Of a stretch of 64,000 nucleotides of DNA, positions 37,801-50,700 are shown piece after piece. Source of the DNA: Alligator mississippiensis (Eukaryota; Chordata; Crocodylia; Alligatoridae); assembly GCF_030867095.1 (NCBI RefSeq), contig NC_081824.1, positions 147,775,433-147,839,432 of the forward strand. Direction: 5' to 3'. Under the pieces are notes generated by a model that was given only the letters and a program-made list of their open reading frames with translations, was not told where the DNA came from and made no database searches. Position numbers and translations under genes: made by a program. Numbering within the stretch: position 1 is the stretch's first letter; every line of letters begins with the position of its first letter.

Positions 37801-40800
37801 AACTGCAGGGAGCACGGGGGCTTGGTCTGAGGTACTACATGCAGCATGCACCCTGGACCCCCTGCGCTGTGCTGCGTGCAACACCAGGTCCAGCCCACGT
37901 GTTGGGGGTAGCGTGCACCCTGTGCTGGCCCCACATGCTGAACAAGCTGTGGCTGGCTGCTAGAGTGACCACACATACAGCACATAGCACAGAGCGTCTG
38001 GCTGGGATGTGCACTGCATGTGGCACCCTGCCAGACTGGCCCTGTGCACTGGCTCCAGCATAGCCCTATCCAGACCAACCCCAGAGATGCATGCAAAGCC
38101 AGCCCAGCAGGGTGCTGCAAGCAGCACGTGTAGCAAAACCCCCAGGTTTTTTTTTAATTTATTTTAAAATGCCTTCCCTCCCCTTCCCCAACCATTTCTG
38201 ACTTTTTCTCTCCCTCTCTATTCCCTATAGATAAATATAAGTAAGCTAAGATGTAGGATAAGCTTTAACATTTTATTTTAGGTAGTAAGTTTTATTTTTC
38301 TCTCCCCCCTTTGCAAGTAAGTGCCCTGCTATTTTGACATAGACATCCACTGTTTTATAAGTGATAATTATTATGTTTGTATTGATTTTTTTACAGCTTT
38401 TATATTGTGTGATTACTGTTTTAGGCCTACATATGTAAGTTAGCATAAGTCATGTCAAGTTTCCATCTTGTAATGTCAAGCCTCCATCTTATCCGCATGC
38501 CCAGTTGTGTACCCTATGACTCATACTACCCCTCCTATGTAACTTGGTTCCTGAATGAATGGGGATGAATGAGGGTGCTTGACAGACAGTGGCAGTAGGT
38601 CTAAAAATAGCTTCCTCTGAATGACCGAACCATCAACACCAATACCTGGACCAACGACCCAGCCCTTGGAACCACCCTCAGCATTCAAGAAACAAAAGAT
38701 GAGGCAACCCACCATTGTGCCAAGCTGCACACACTCAGTAAAAACACCTGCAGCCCTCTGGAACAGGACTGACCTTGCCTGGACAGGCCCTCCCCATAAG
38801 AGATCAGAGGTAGTCTGCCCCATAAAAGGGGGTAGTGAAGACTGACTCCTTGGGATGCCCTCCCCATCTGGACCAGCACCATGCCACAATACCACCTATC
38901 CACCCAGAGGCCCTGCCGGCAACCCCGCTGTGAACAACACCTACTGGACAAGGACCCCTTTCCAGCCTGGATAGGTAGCTATCACCCCCAGCCTCTCTTC
39001 AACCAAGGACTTGGACTCTGTTTCTCTTCCCTACCTGGACTCCAACCCTTCCATTAAGTCTATTTCTCCTCCTGCCATTGTGAGTGCATGTGTGCATGTG
39101 AACCAATAACTTCATGGGGCTGTGTAGCATGTTGTCTGTTTAATAAACCTGTTATTTGGACCCCTGAGTTGGGTTTTGCTTTACTATGGTTCAGCCCTGC
39201 TCCAATCTCTGCTCCTCGCCCCTCTAACTTCTGTCTTTCTCCCTCTCCTGCTTCTGGCTCACTGTGACCTCCAACACCTGTCCTGAGCTCCTCTCTGCCT
39301 CCAAACCCCATTTCGTTGCCACTGTCTTATCCCCACTGCCTTCTCCCCTGAGCAACCAGGTTTCTGCCTGTTTCTTTCCTGGCTGTCTCCTCCTTGCTAC
39401 CAGGCTTCCCCCTCCTTGCACCAGTGACCCCGAGTAACCCTAGGGCCACTTGATCTTAAGTAAACACAAGCCTCCGTTCCTCAGCTAGCTGCTCTGTAGT
39501 CCACCAGTTCTAATCCCGGTTCTGGCAACTTTCATTCCCTATACTTTAACTCTCTCTCACCTTAACCGTATCCCAGGTACCCCAAGCACACACATACACA
39601 CTGTACCATCCAAGTTTGGAACTTACCTGTGTGTATGTGTAGGTGGGTTGTAGGTGTGTGAACTGGTGAGTGTGTATACATACGTACATATACACACATA
39701 CATCACTGTGTGCATAATATATGCATTAGTGATCTGTGTATGTGTACCGAGTGTGCGGGTATGGACAATTGATTTTTGTCTAATTTTTGGGGTGTATAGT
39801 GTATGTGCTTGAATTGGTGATAGGTATGCATGTGCCTGAGTTGGGGGAGGTGCGTGTGTGCGCGCGCACCAAATTGATGTGTGTTTGTATATGTGCAATT
39901 GTGTCACACCCTCCTGTCTAACAGCACAATACTGAGATCCTGAGAGTTGGCCTGATCCCACAGGGCAATACACAAGCCCCAGATTAACCCCCTGTTCTAT
40001 GTTCAGGATGTCACTGGGTCAGCCTACATGACACATGTAGTGCATAGGGGTAATGCTGGCGCTTGGAGTCATTCCAGCAACCCCATGGCTGGATCACACG
40101 GCTCCACAGCCCATATGTTTGACACCCTCAATGTAATGTCTTTGTGCTGTTTTTTCTCTCTTAAGATGCAGCCACCCCTGGTTTCAAACATACAAAATTA
40201 TATTAAACCAGATTAACAAAAAACTCTCCAAACCTACAACATTAAGATTCATTCTGTCCTATCACCACAAGACCTAATTTTCCCCCCCATCAGAAATAAT
40301 TTTAAAGAACAAATAGGTTTTAAAAGTCATTAAGGAACAATCTTTTCACGGTTAAACAATGGGTGCAGACTCAAGCACTCTTGAAATCAACTGTTCAACT
40401 ACATCCAGGGAATGATGCAAGTCCAACAATGCAAACACAAACAATGAAAGATCAATTCTTCCACAACAGCTGGCTGCTATCTTCCATACCAGTTCCTCTG
40501 GTTCACCCCCGGAATGAGCCTCTGCCAGCTTCCTCTCAGCCAAATTTCAAACAGAGGCAAAACACCACTAGGCAAGTTAGGCAACTGGAAAGGACTGCAA
40601 ACACTTTGAAAGAGAGGAGTAGAATTCAGAAGGATCTTGATACACTGAAGAGCTGGGCTAGAGACAATTAACTTGAAGTTCAGTGCAGATAAACATAATG
40701 CACTACATCTAGGTAGAATGATTGAAAGCACAAGTGGGAATTAACTGGCTGGGTGGTACCATTACAGAGAATGGTCCAGAGGTTTCGGCTGGTCAGAGAC

Positions 40801-43800
40801 ACAACAAGTCAGAAGAGATGCAGTTGCAAAAAAGCCAATGCAATTTTGGGCTTCATCAACAAGATTATTAGGTACAAGATGTAGAAGGTGATAGTGCCAC
40901 TCTACTCAGTGCTGGGGGACCTCATCTAGAATATTGTGCCCAATTCTGAGCTCCACCTTTTAAGAAGAATGTGGAGAAGTTAGAGAGGGTCTAGAGCAGG
41001 GGCAGGAAAACCTGGCTCGCCAGGCCATCCTATCTGGCCCACGGCTGCCCCTTTGGAAGTTGGTGGGAGGCACGGGCTTTCAGAGGTTGGGCACCATCAA
41101 ACTGGGCAGGCTCTGCACCTCCACCTGCGCGGGGCTCCCGGCACTCCAGCTCAGAGCCCCATTGGGAGACACCAAGGGCAATGCTGCTTGATTGGACAGC
41201 TTGTGAGTTGGGAGGGGAGTTCCTGCCTGCAGGGCCAGAAACTCCATGTGGAGGCAAGGAACCAGTCCGGCCCAGTGGCAAACACTCCCGGCTGTAGTAC
41301 CGGGAACCCCACATGCTGGCACATAGCCAGCCCAGCTGGCCTGATGGTGCACGTGTGGGTGTGGGCCCCACCACCACACCTTCCATTGCTGATGGCGGCA
41401 GCAGCAGGTGGCAGGCACTCCTGGCCCATGGCAGACAGAGTCCCCTAGTAGTGTGTGACTCCGGCTGAGACCTGGGAGCTGCCTTCGGCCCAGACCAGGC
41501 TGGTTCTGTGCCAGCATGTGGGGCTCCCAGCACTCCAATGGGAAGCTGCAAGCGGAGGCACAGAGCCAGGCCAGCCAGCCAGCCTGGTGGTGCACACTCT
41601 CAGCTGCAGTGCTGGGAGCCCCACATGCTGGCACAGAACCAGCCCAGCTGGCCCAATGGCGTGTGGTTTCTAGAAAGAGACCTGGGAGCTGCACGTGGTG
41701 GCACAGAGCCCGCCTGGCCCGAAGGCACACGGACTGGAAGCCATGGGGAGTCACACACCATTGGGTCAGGGGGGCTCTGTGCTGCCATGTGTGTATCCCG
41801 GCTCTCCTTCTTATAGATCAACACCTCTCTTTTCTCAGTTTGCGTTGTACAATATGACAGTGCATGTTACATTCAGTTGTAGCCAACCAGTTACGTGGAA
41901 CAGAACATGTCCTGACCTCAGACACCACTATAAGAACTCAAGCAATCTTACCTAAGCACTGAAGGAAGGCAGTGTTCCTGCTGCACACAATAGCCAACAG
42001 GCAGTTTCCAGGTTGGCTGGAGACTGTTTTGTAAGTCACGTAAGCAATTCAATTACATATTTCAAAATGCGTAAGTTAATGACTGCTATAAGAAACAGGC
42101 ACCACAGGACACTGGAACACAAAAGCAAGCAGGAGCTTGGAACTACTCCAGCTCCACAGGACCTCTGCTAGGGCCTGGATGACATTCACAAGGGAGCTCC
42201 ATGATCCCAGGATACCAGTATGGAGCCAGGGGGGGAAGATGCACGGTGTGGACACACATAACACTTAAACCAGTTTAAATGCAGTTTAAACCACAAGCAT
42301 CCACATGTACAAGTCAGTTTCCAATTGTTAAAACCTCCTGAAATGTCTCAAAAGCAAACCTGGATAATGAGGTATTATTTCAAACTGGTCCTCCATGTAC
42401 CAGTTCAGTGTTATGTGTGGACACCAAGGTTTCAGTAGTGACTACTGCAGGTGTGGGCAATTATTTGAGCTGGAGGGAATTTTGGTGAGCTGCTGCAGGC
42501 TAGGTCTGCAACCCCTCTCCCTCCCCCACAACAGTTCACCAAAATTTCCTAAGTGGCTTTGTTCAAGGCTGGAACGGGGCCACGGGTGGGAGGGGAGTGG
42601 CACCTGGGGGTGGTACAGGCAAGCAGGGCTGGAATCTTGGGGCGGTGACAGCGTGGGACCAGGGCCCAGGGCAGAGCCACAATCTGCTTCCCACATGTCC
42701 CTGGCCCAAGCCCTGGCCCTGTGCTGTCACCACTGCAAGATCCCAGCCCCCTCCCATCTGTCCTGCAGCCTGCCAGACCATGGCCCCCATCCCATCAGCT
42801 CAGCCACGTTCCCTGCCCTCAGGGGTGACTGAGGGGTAGATGGCCTTGTGTGCCCCAGGCAGTGGGGCCAGGCCAGATGGCAGCAGCAACCGGAAAGAGG
42901 TACCGCCACAAAGGGCTGCTAGGAAGCAAGTCCAGCTGCCACACTGCCCCAGCCTTGCAGCTTGCCCGGAGGCAACAGGACTGCTGCACGTGCCATGGCC
43001 CGGGCTGCCCCCCACGCCTGGATTGGGCAGAACTGAGGGACCAGCCAAAGGCCAGACAAAATCCTTTGGTAGGCCAGATTCAATCTGTGGGCCATATTTT
43101 GCCCACCCCTGGATCCTCCAGACATCCCACAATACGCTGCGCCACAAAACCCCCCAACCCCTGCATGGTAATTGGCTCCTCTGGTACATAGCCAGAACTC
43201 TACTGCCCCAACCTCTATTGGCTGCACTTGACTTCAGTTCACAGCAGCCCAGGCTGATTTGAAGAGTGGGGGGACAGAGAGGGGTGCAAGGCAGAGTATG
43301 GAGGGGTGACCAGGTTGGGGGTAGAAGGGTTGCTGCCTGGAACCCTTCTTCTGGGTTCCCAGGAGGAGGGGGACTGTGACCTTGGTGGGTGGGTGCACTT
43401 TTAACTGGAAATACCCATCAATTGCTGGGTGAGAGAAAACTGAGCCACTGAACAATGGGCAATTAATACCACAAAATGGCTGTCAATGGAACATAGGGCA
43501 GGTTTCTACCTTACAGTAACTAAATCAGAGATGAATTCCATGGTGGGGAATTCCAATGCAAATCAGCCCATTAAACATTGTTTCTTGAACTCCATGCTGC
43601 ACTCAACCCACCCTGCACATACATCTCTATGCAACTACTAGCAATGCAAGTTAATTCAGTGGTTTCCAAGCACCCCTCCACACTCACCTAAGCAGCCTCT
43701 GGCATCCTCACCACTCCACGAAGTTACCCTAGGACTCCACTAAGTCATGCCACAGATTCGGATCAGTTGCAGGCAATGGAAGTAATTGAGTGGCTTTGCT

Positions 43801-44661
43801 GAGAAAGTCCTTTTAAAGCTTCAGCAAAACACAGAAAAAGAAAGGCAGAATGGGGAAAAGGGAAATGATTTTTTTCAGAAACGTACCTAGAAACTCGATA
43901 AATTAACCAAAAGCTGCTGCCAATTTGACAGTGGGTATAAGAAGGGTAGATCTCTAGCTGTGCAGCTGCAGAAAGAGGGTGAGTGACACTAATGAGTGGA
44001 CTCTACCACTCTTCCATGAGGCCAGAAGAACAGAGGCCCTGGAAGCCAGGGTCCCTATGCTTCCATTCTGGTGCAGATATCAGTTTCCTTGCTTAAGGCA
44101 TCTGCCCCAATTTTGGAGGGTTTCCTTTTCGGGGAAAGGTGTGATATGTAAGAAAATATGATGCATTATGTCCACCTCACACCCAAACAACTTTGTTAAC
44201 CTGGATTCAAGGATGCAAGCACTCACTGATGCCTTGTGCTCCTCTTATATTCAGCCACCAAACCTTGATCCGATTCCTCAGATCCCCAACTTAGTCCAGA
44301 GAGAGTCATAGAGAGTCACAGCACTTTTCCTCTTCCTCAGATTCTCTTAAGCAGTAGAAAATACCAGACCAATGACACTGCTCAGAATACAGTGGGGGCC
44401 ACCAGACTGCATGAATAGAAGTGCTAATTTTGGATTGTGCTAGGAACACAGAGAATGGCAGGGTGGTTTGGGAGAAAGGTTAAGATAGTAATATATTTCC
44501 AGTTCCTACTCCAGTACTCGCAAGGGGGGAGTTGGAAGTGCTATATTCCTTTTGCACTTCCTGCTTTTTTCCAGAGTTTTGAAAATTCAAGTTTTCTGTT
44601 CTGGAAGGACCTGTGGAACACAAAACAGCACCAAGACTCTACAGTCTCAACTCCATCTTAC

Positions 44662-44703
<42 letters not shown>

Positions 44704-47700
44704 CAAAAGTGCACGCACGCACACATTTCTAATGAAAGTGAGGGGGTGAAAGGTAAAGTAAGCCAACTGCAACACTGCCACGATTAGGTATGCCAACTCT
44801 GGTGATTTTGTCAGAAATCACAATATTTGGTTTTTATAAAGCTGCAACTCCTGGTTTCACATTATTGCAAGACAGCAAAATTTTAAAAGTTTCTAGTTCT
44901 AATGGTTACAGAGAAAATGCAAAACCTAACTATATTTTTGAAAGGGGTGGTCCATATCCTGGTACCTGAATGCCAAAGGTTGGCAATACGGGTGCACCGA
45001 TAGAGATTTGGGGGACTGATACTGATATTCAAGGAGGCATATCAGCTAATACCGATCCGATACAGCTGCCTCCAGGTGGTAAGTCTGTCGTAGGGGAAGG
45101 GGGAGGGAAGAGGCGTGGGGGGGCAGATCAACGCCCCTACAGTGAGGGAGGGAAGGGGCAAGGGCAGGCACCTCTGCTCCCAGTGCCACTGCTGCCAGCT
45201 GCCTGGTGCAGCCTCGGTTCTTCCCAGCCCATGGGTGGAGGTGGGACACAGAACCGGGCCGTGCCTGGCAGCACAGGGCTGTGAGTGGAGCTGCGGTAAA
45301 ATCTGGCATGGCTGCAGCCTCCTCCCAGCGCCACCGGTGCCCACTCCAAGCTCAGCCCCTGCCAAGAAGAGACCCATTCAACCTCGGCTCCAGCCCACCC
45401 TCCCTGCGCAAATCCGGGGGTCACCCCCCCCACCCTCCTGGGGTGCAAGCAGTGGCAGGAGCCACCCCCTCCCCAATGAACCGCACCTCCATCCTGCACT
45501 CCTGCCCCCCTGGGCAGCGCCTGCCCCTGCCCCCTCCCTCACCATAGGGGCCTTGGTCTGCCCCCCCACCCCCTCCGCTTCCAACTTACTAGCTGGAGGC
45601 AGCTCTCCATGCTGCCAGCTCTACTCCATGCTGTGCTGCGCTGCAGCTGCACACAGCATGGGCATTTATCGGCCAAATTATTGACCCCATCAGGCCGATC
45701 CAAAACAGCAAATTTTCTTTATATTGGTACCGATCCAACATTGGACTAATATATCGGCGCATCTCTAGGTGGTAATGCTGTAACTGTAGAAGAAAGGGAA
45801 TGCTAGGGTTTCCTTGGTATTTTTATAGGCCCTCAAGTACCAGTGGGGGGACATACCTGGAGGGAAAGAGCAAGGGAACAAGAAACCTCACTTTTAGTGA
45901 CAAAGGGGGGGGAAAAAGACAAGAGACAGAGAAAACAGACTGATGAGGAATGGGAACAAAAATGATAGAGAGTGGGAAGATATTGCCAAAGGGTTGGATG
46001 CTGGAAACACAGACACTAGTGGACAAGAAGGGCAAAGGAGTTAATTACTGGGCTCAAAGAGGAAAGAGATGGAAAATCCTGACTGTCAATGGACTGTAAA
46101 GAGCAGTAGGAACAGGTGACAGTACAGAGAAAAGGGGATCATTAGGCAATACATAATGCGATGATGAGGTAGTGATTGAAAAAAAAGCTACGTTTGGTAA
46201 TGATATCGCATGAGTAGCTGTTAAGACAGGACAAAAAGGCAAATGAGATAAGGAGGCAAAATGGTCAGAAGGGATACCATGAAGGCTAAGGGGATGGAGC
46301 ATGATTGATGATAAGATTACTACAACATCAAGAGCATATGGAGTCCTACTGAGTTCAGTGGGCCTAACAGTGATATGTGGATTAAACATAGGACTGTCAG
46401 CACAGATGTAACAATATTCACTCTAAAGTTTCACAGATTCATAGATTCATAGATGTTAGGGTCGGAAGGGACCTCAATAGATCATCAAGTCCGACCCCCT
46501 GCATAAGCAGGAAAGAGTGCTGGGTCTAGATGACCCCAGCTAGATACTCATATAACCTCCTCTTGAAGACCCCCAGGGTAGGGGAGAGCACCACCTCCCT
46601 TGGGAGCCCGTTCCAGACCTTGGCCACTCGAACTGTGAAGAAGTTCTTCCTAATGTCTAGTCTAAATCTGCTCTCTGCTAGCTTGTGGCCATTGTTTCTT
46701 GTAACCCCCAGGGGCGCCTTGGTGAATAAATCCTCACCTATTCCCTTCTGTGCCCCCGTGATGAACTTATAGGCAGCCACAAGGTTGCCTCTCAACCTTC
46801 TCTTGCGGAGGCTGAAAAGGTCCAGTTTCTCTAGTCTCTCCTCGTAGGGCTTGGTCTGCAGGCCCTTGACCATACGAGTTGCCCTTCTCTGGACCCTCTC
46901 CAGGTTATCCGCATCCTTCTTGAAGTGTGGCGCCCAGAATTGCACGCAGTACTCCAACTGCGGTCTGACCAACGCCCTATAGAGGGGAAGTATCACCTCC
47001 CTGGACCTATTTGTCATGCATCTGCTGATGCACGATAAAGTGCCATTGGCTTTTCTGATGGCTTCATCACACTGCTGGCTCATGTTCATCTTGGAGTCCA
47101 CTAGGACTCCAAGATCCCTTTCCACCTCTGTGCCACCCAGCAGGTCATTCCCTAGGCTGTAGGTGTGCTGGACATTTTTCCTCCCTAGGTGCAGCACTTT
47201 GCATTTCTCCTTGTTGAACTGCATCCTGTTGTTTTCTGCCCACTTGTCCAACCTATCCAGGTCTGCCTGCAGCTGTTGCCTGCCCTCCAGCGTGTCCACT
47301 TCTCCCCATAGCTTTGTGTCATCTGCAAACTTGGACAGAGTACATTTCACTCCCACGTCCAAGTCGCTGATGAAGACATTAAAGGGTATCGGTCCAAGGA
47401 CCGAACCCTGCGGGACCCCACTGCCCACACCCTTCCAGGTCGAGACCGACCCATCCGCCACGACTCTTTGGGTGCGACCCTCTAGCCAATTCGCCACCCA
47501 CCGGACTGTGCAGTCATCCACATCACAGCCTCTTAACTTGTTCACCAGTATGGGGTGGGATACCGTATCGAAGGCCTTCCTGAAGTCTAAGTATACGACA
47601 TCCACCCCTCCTCCTGTGTCCAGGCGTTTCGTAAGCTGGTCATAGAAAGAGACTAGGTTGGTCAGGCACAATCTGCCTGCCACAAACCCATGCTGGTTTC

Positions 47701-50700
47701 CCCTCAGCATAATTTGCCCTGCCGGGCTCTCACAAATGTGAGCCTTGATAATTTTTTCAAAGACTTTACCAAGGATGGAGGTGAGACTGACCGGCCTATA
47801 GTTGCCCGGGTCCTCCTTCCTCCCCTTTTTGAAAATGGGGACCACGTTAGCCCTTTTCCAGTCTTCCGGGACTTGGCCCGTGCGCCACGAGCGTTCGAAT
47901 ATTCCCGCCAGTGGCTCTGCAATGATGTCGGCCAGTGCCTTCAGCACCCTCGGATGGAGCCCATCCGGGCCTGCCGACTTAAAGGCATCCAGTTCTTCCA
48001 AGTGCCTCTGCACCACCTCAGGATCTACGTATGGAAGTCCGGCGCCTTGCTGCTGCCTCTCTACAACCCCAGTGAGAGACTTGTCGTGCCCCTCACTTAG
48101 GAACACTGAGGCAAAGAACTCGTTGAGGAGTTCAGCCTTGTCCCCCCTATCTGTCACCAATTGTTTCTGCCCATTTAGCAGCGGTCCTATTCCTCCCTGG
48201 GCCTTCCTTTTACTCCCAATATATCTAAAAAACAATTTCTTGTTGTCCTTTACTTGGGTTGCCATCCTCAGCTCCATGGTAGCTTTGGCCCGCCTAACTG
48301 CCTCCCTACAAGCACGAGCAGAGGAGGTATATTCATCTTTAGTGATCTCACCTTGTTTCCACTTTTTATGTGCTCCCCTTTTGGCCCTTAGGCTGTCCTG
48401 GATTTCTCTGGTCAGCCATGGAAGCCTCCTGGCCCCTTTCCCTCTTTTGCCTCGCTCGGGGATCGTCTTGCTTTGTGCCCGAAGGATCGTTTCCTTTAGG
48501 CACAGCCACCCTTCTTGGGCTCCCATCCCATCAAAACTCCTACTCTGCAGTGCTTCCTTGACTAATCGCCTGAGTGCATTGAGATCAGCTTTCCTAAAGT
48601 CTAGCACTTTCACCCTACTAGTTACCTTACCCACTCGCCGTCTTATGTTGAAACTAGTTGGATTTCAACTTCCATTCTAGATAAATCTCTCACAGATATA
48701 CACCCTTTTTGGCTGAAGCTTTTTTACAACTGGTCTAACAAAGAGATACATGATTCTGTGCCCTAGGAAGGACTCTGAAAACAAACACGGTTTGGTATTT
48801 TGGCCTTTTTTGACTTAAAAAGTTGGCACTAATTTAGTTAATTAGAACATGAAGGAAAATTATTTTTGGCTACTCCAAAAAACATTGTGACAGTCTTACA
48901 GTAAAAAAAAAAAAGCTGAAGTTGGAAATTTGAGGAGTGAATTAGTCTATGTGGGCCAAAGAGACAGGGCATATGCCACTGTTAAAAATATGCTGCTCAA
49001 GTGATTCACTTGAGCAGCCTATGTGGGACGAAATTTTTAATCCCACATCTCTATCTTGGATGTTACACTATCCTCACCCACAACTTAATCCTGCCCAGGG
49101 GACAGATTTTTTTAAATAAGCCAAGCCTGTTTCCACCATTTCCCACAAATACATTTTTCCTACCAAGTTCCACCTGCAACAACATGCTTTTTTTTTTTTT
49201 TGGCTCCTACTAGAAAGTCAGTGGGTCCAAGTAAAATCATATCCCTGAAGCAGAGGGGCACATGGGGCTGCATCTATCTCCTATGCAGCCACCTGGGGGG
49301 GGGGGAGAATCTTCCCAAAGCTCTGGGCCTGATCAAAGGAACACAGTGTTTAACAAGCTCTTTCACAGCTACATGACTCCCTTCATAGAATCACAGAAGA
49401 GGGAAGGGGACCTCACAAGGTCTGGTCCAGTCTTGGTTAAACTCATCCTGATAGCTTGCTCTCCCTTCTTGTTACAGAGTACACAGATTAAGTGCCAGAA
49501 CCAGCACTACACCACCATGACAGCTGAGAAACTGAGGACTTCAGCCAGTGGTGCTCAACCTCTTTAGACTCAAGACACCCGTTCGTTAGATTCAAGGTGC
49601 CCCTGGTTAGACTCAAGGCCCTTGGAAAACACAAACTGTTAGCTTTCACTTATTTTTTGAGTGCAAAACAAATAAAATAAATGAATACTAGAGCAAACTC
49701 TTCCGCAGCAAAGCCCTCCAAAAGGCTGCAGCAGCTCAGAACAGTTCAACTCACCGGTGCTCAACCTCTACCCATGGGCCAGATGCAGCCTGTGGCACCT
49801 CATCACCTGGCCCCCGGGAGTCCCCACGATGCAGAAATGTGGTGGTGGGACAGCAGTGGCACACCCCCACCGCCAAACCCCTGGGCTTATGGGGAACCCC
49901 AGGCTATGCACGCTAGATCTGGTGCCAAATCCCACCATACAGTAAAATGTAGAATCCACCATGAAATACATTAAATGAATGGTGGTTCGTGGCTTCAACC
50001 ACCTGTAAAGTCCCAATCATGCCATGGCCTCCGGGTGGCCAGACCCCTGCACCGTGCAATATCCCACTGACAACAGTAGGGACCAGGGCAAAGCTCCTAC
50101 TAGGCAAGGCTTAGAGTTAGAATCCATTTTTAAAGTTTGTTCATGGCCCTTTCATAATCTAAACCTAGTGTAGCTAGTCTATCTTAGATTTAGGACTAGC
50201 TACCAGGCTTAGACTTCAGTTCCAATGGCAACATACACTATAGGCATCCCCCGCTTAACACCATTTCGCTTAGCGTTATTGTGAGACGCTGTATTTGATC
50301 TCTAAACCCTGGCAACTCATGCAGCAAAAACACTCACAGGCATCATAGCAGGTTTTGCCTAGCACTCACTTTCCTGGGAACCAATTAACAGTGCCCAAGG
50401 GGGGTTGCCTGGATTTTAAAACAGCACAGAGCTCATCCCATTTTCAGAGCCCTTGAGACTTTTCCTGGACTTTTTCCTCATTAGGCTCGTTCATGCTACC
50501 TCTTTGCTGACTTATGCCAACAGGCAGGTCAGTTAAAGCTTGATGTTGGGGGAGGGGAGCCAGGAGGGACCTGATCTTGATCCAGATCCTGCCCTCCCCC
50601 CCGTCCCGCCGTCGTTCCGCTCCAGAGTGAACAGCGCCAACGAGGGGGATGACTTTCGGGCTGCCACTGCGCATGCGCAAGAGACATGGGGGGGGCGACA

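Larger units (their letters stand above)
37588..40130. mobile_element. hAT-like element with perfect 8-bp target duplication, containing LTR-like insert
   Basis: The left end CAGAGGTGTCAAAC is mirrored by the right end GTTTGACACCCTCA. The flanks are an exact duplication ATGTAATG (37580-37587 and 40131-40138). The interior includes a GC-rich block (37620-38130), an LTR-like segment (about 38434-39193) and a GT-rich tract (39620-39900). Confidence 0.8.

Noticed and set aside
39620..39900. 116-codon minus-strand frame rich in T, H, Y and P
   Set aside because: It is a product of the GT/CA simple-repeat tract.
47802..48680. 292-codon plus-strand open frame
   Set aside because: It is the antisense shadow of the CR1 reverse-transcriptase frame in copy 2.
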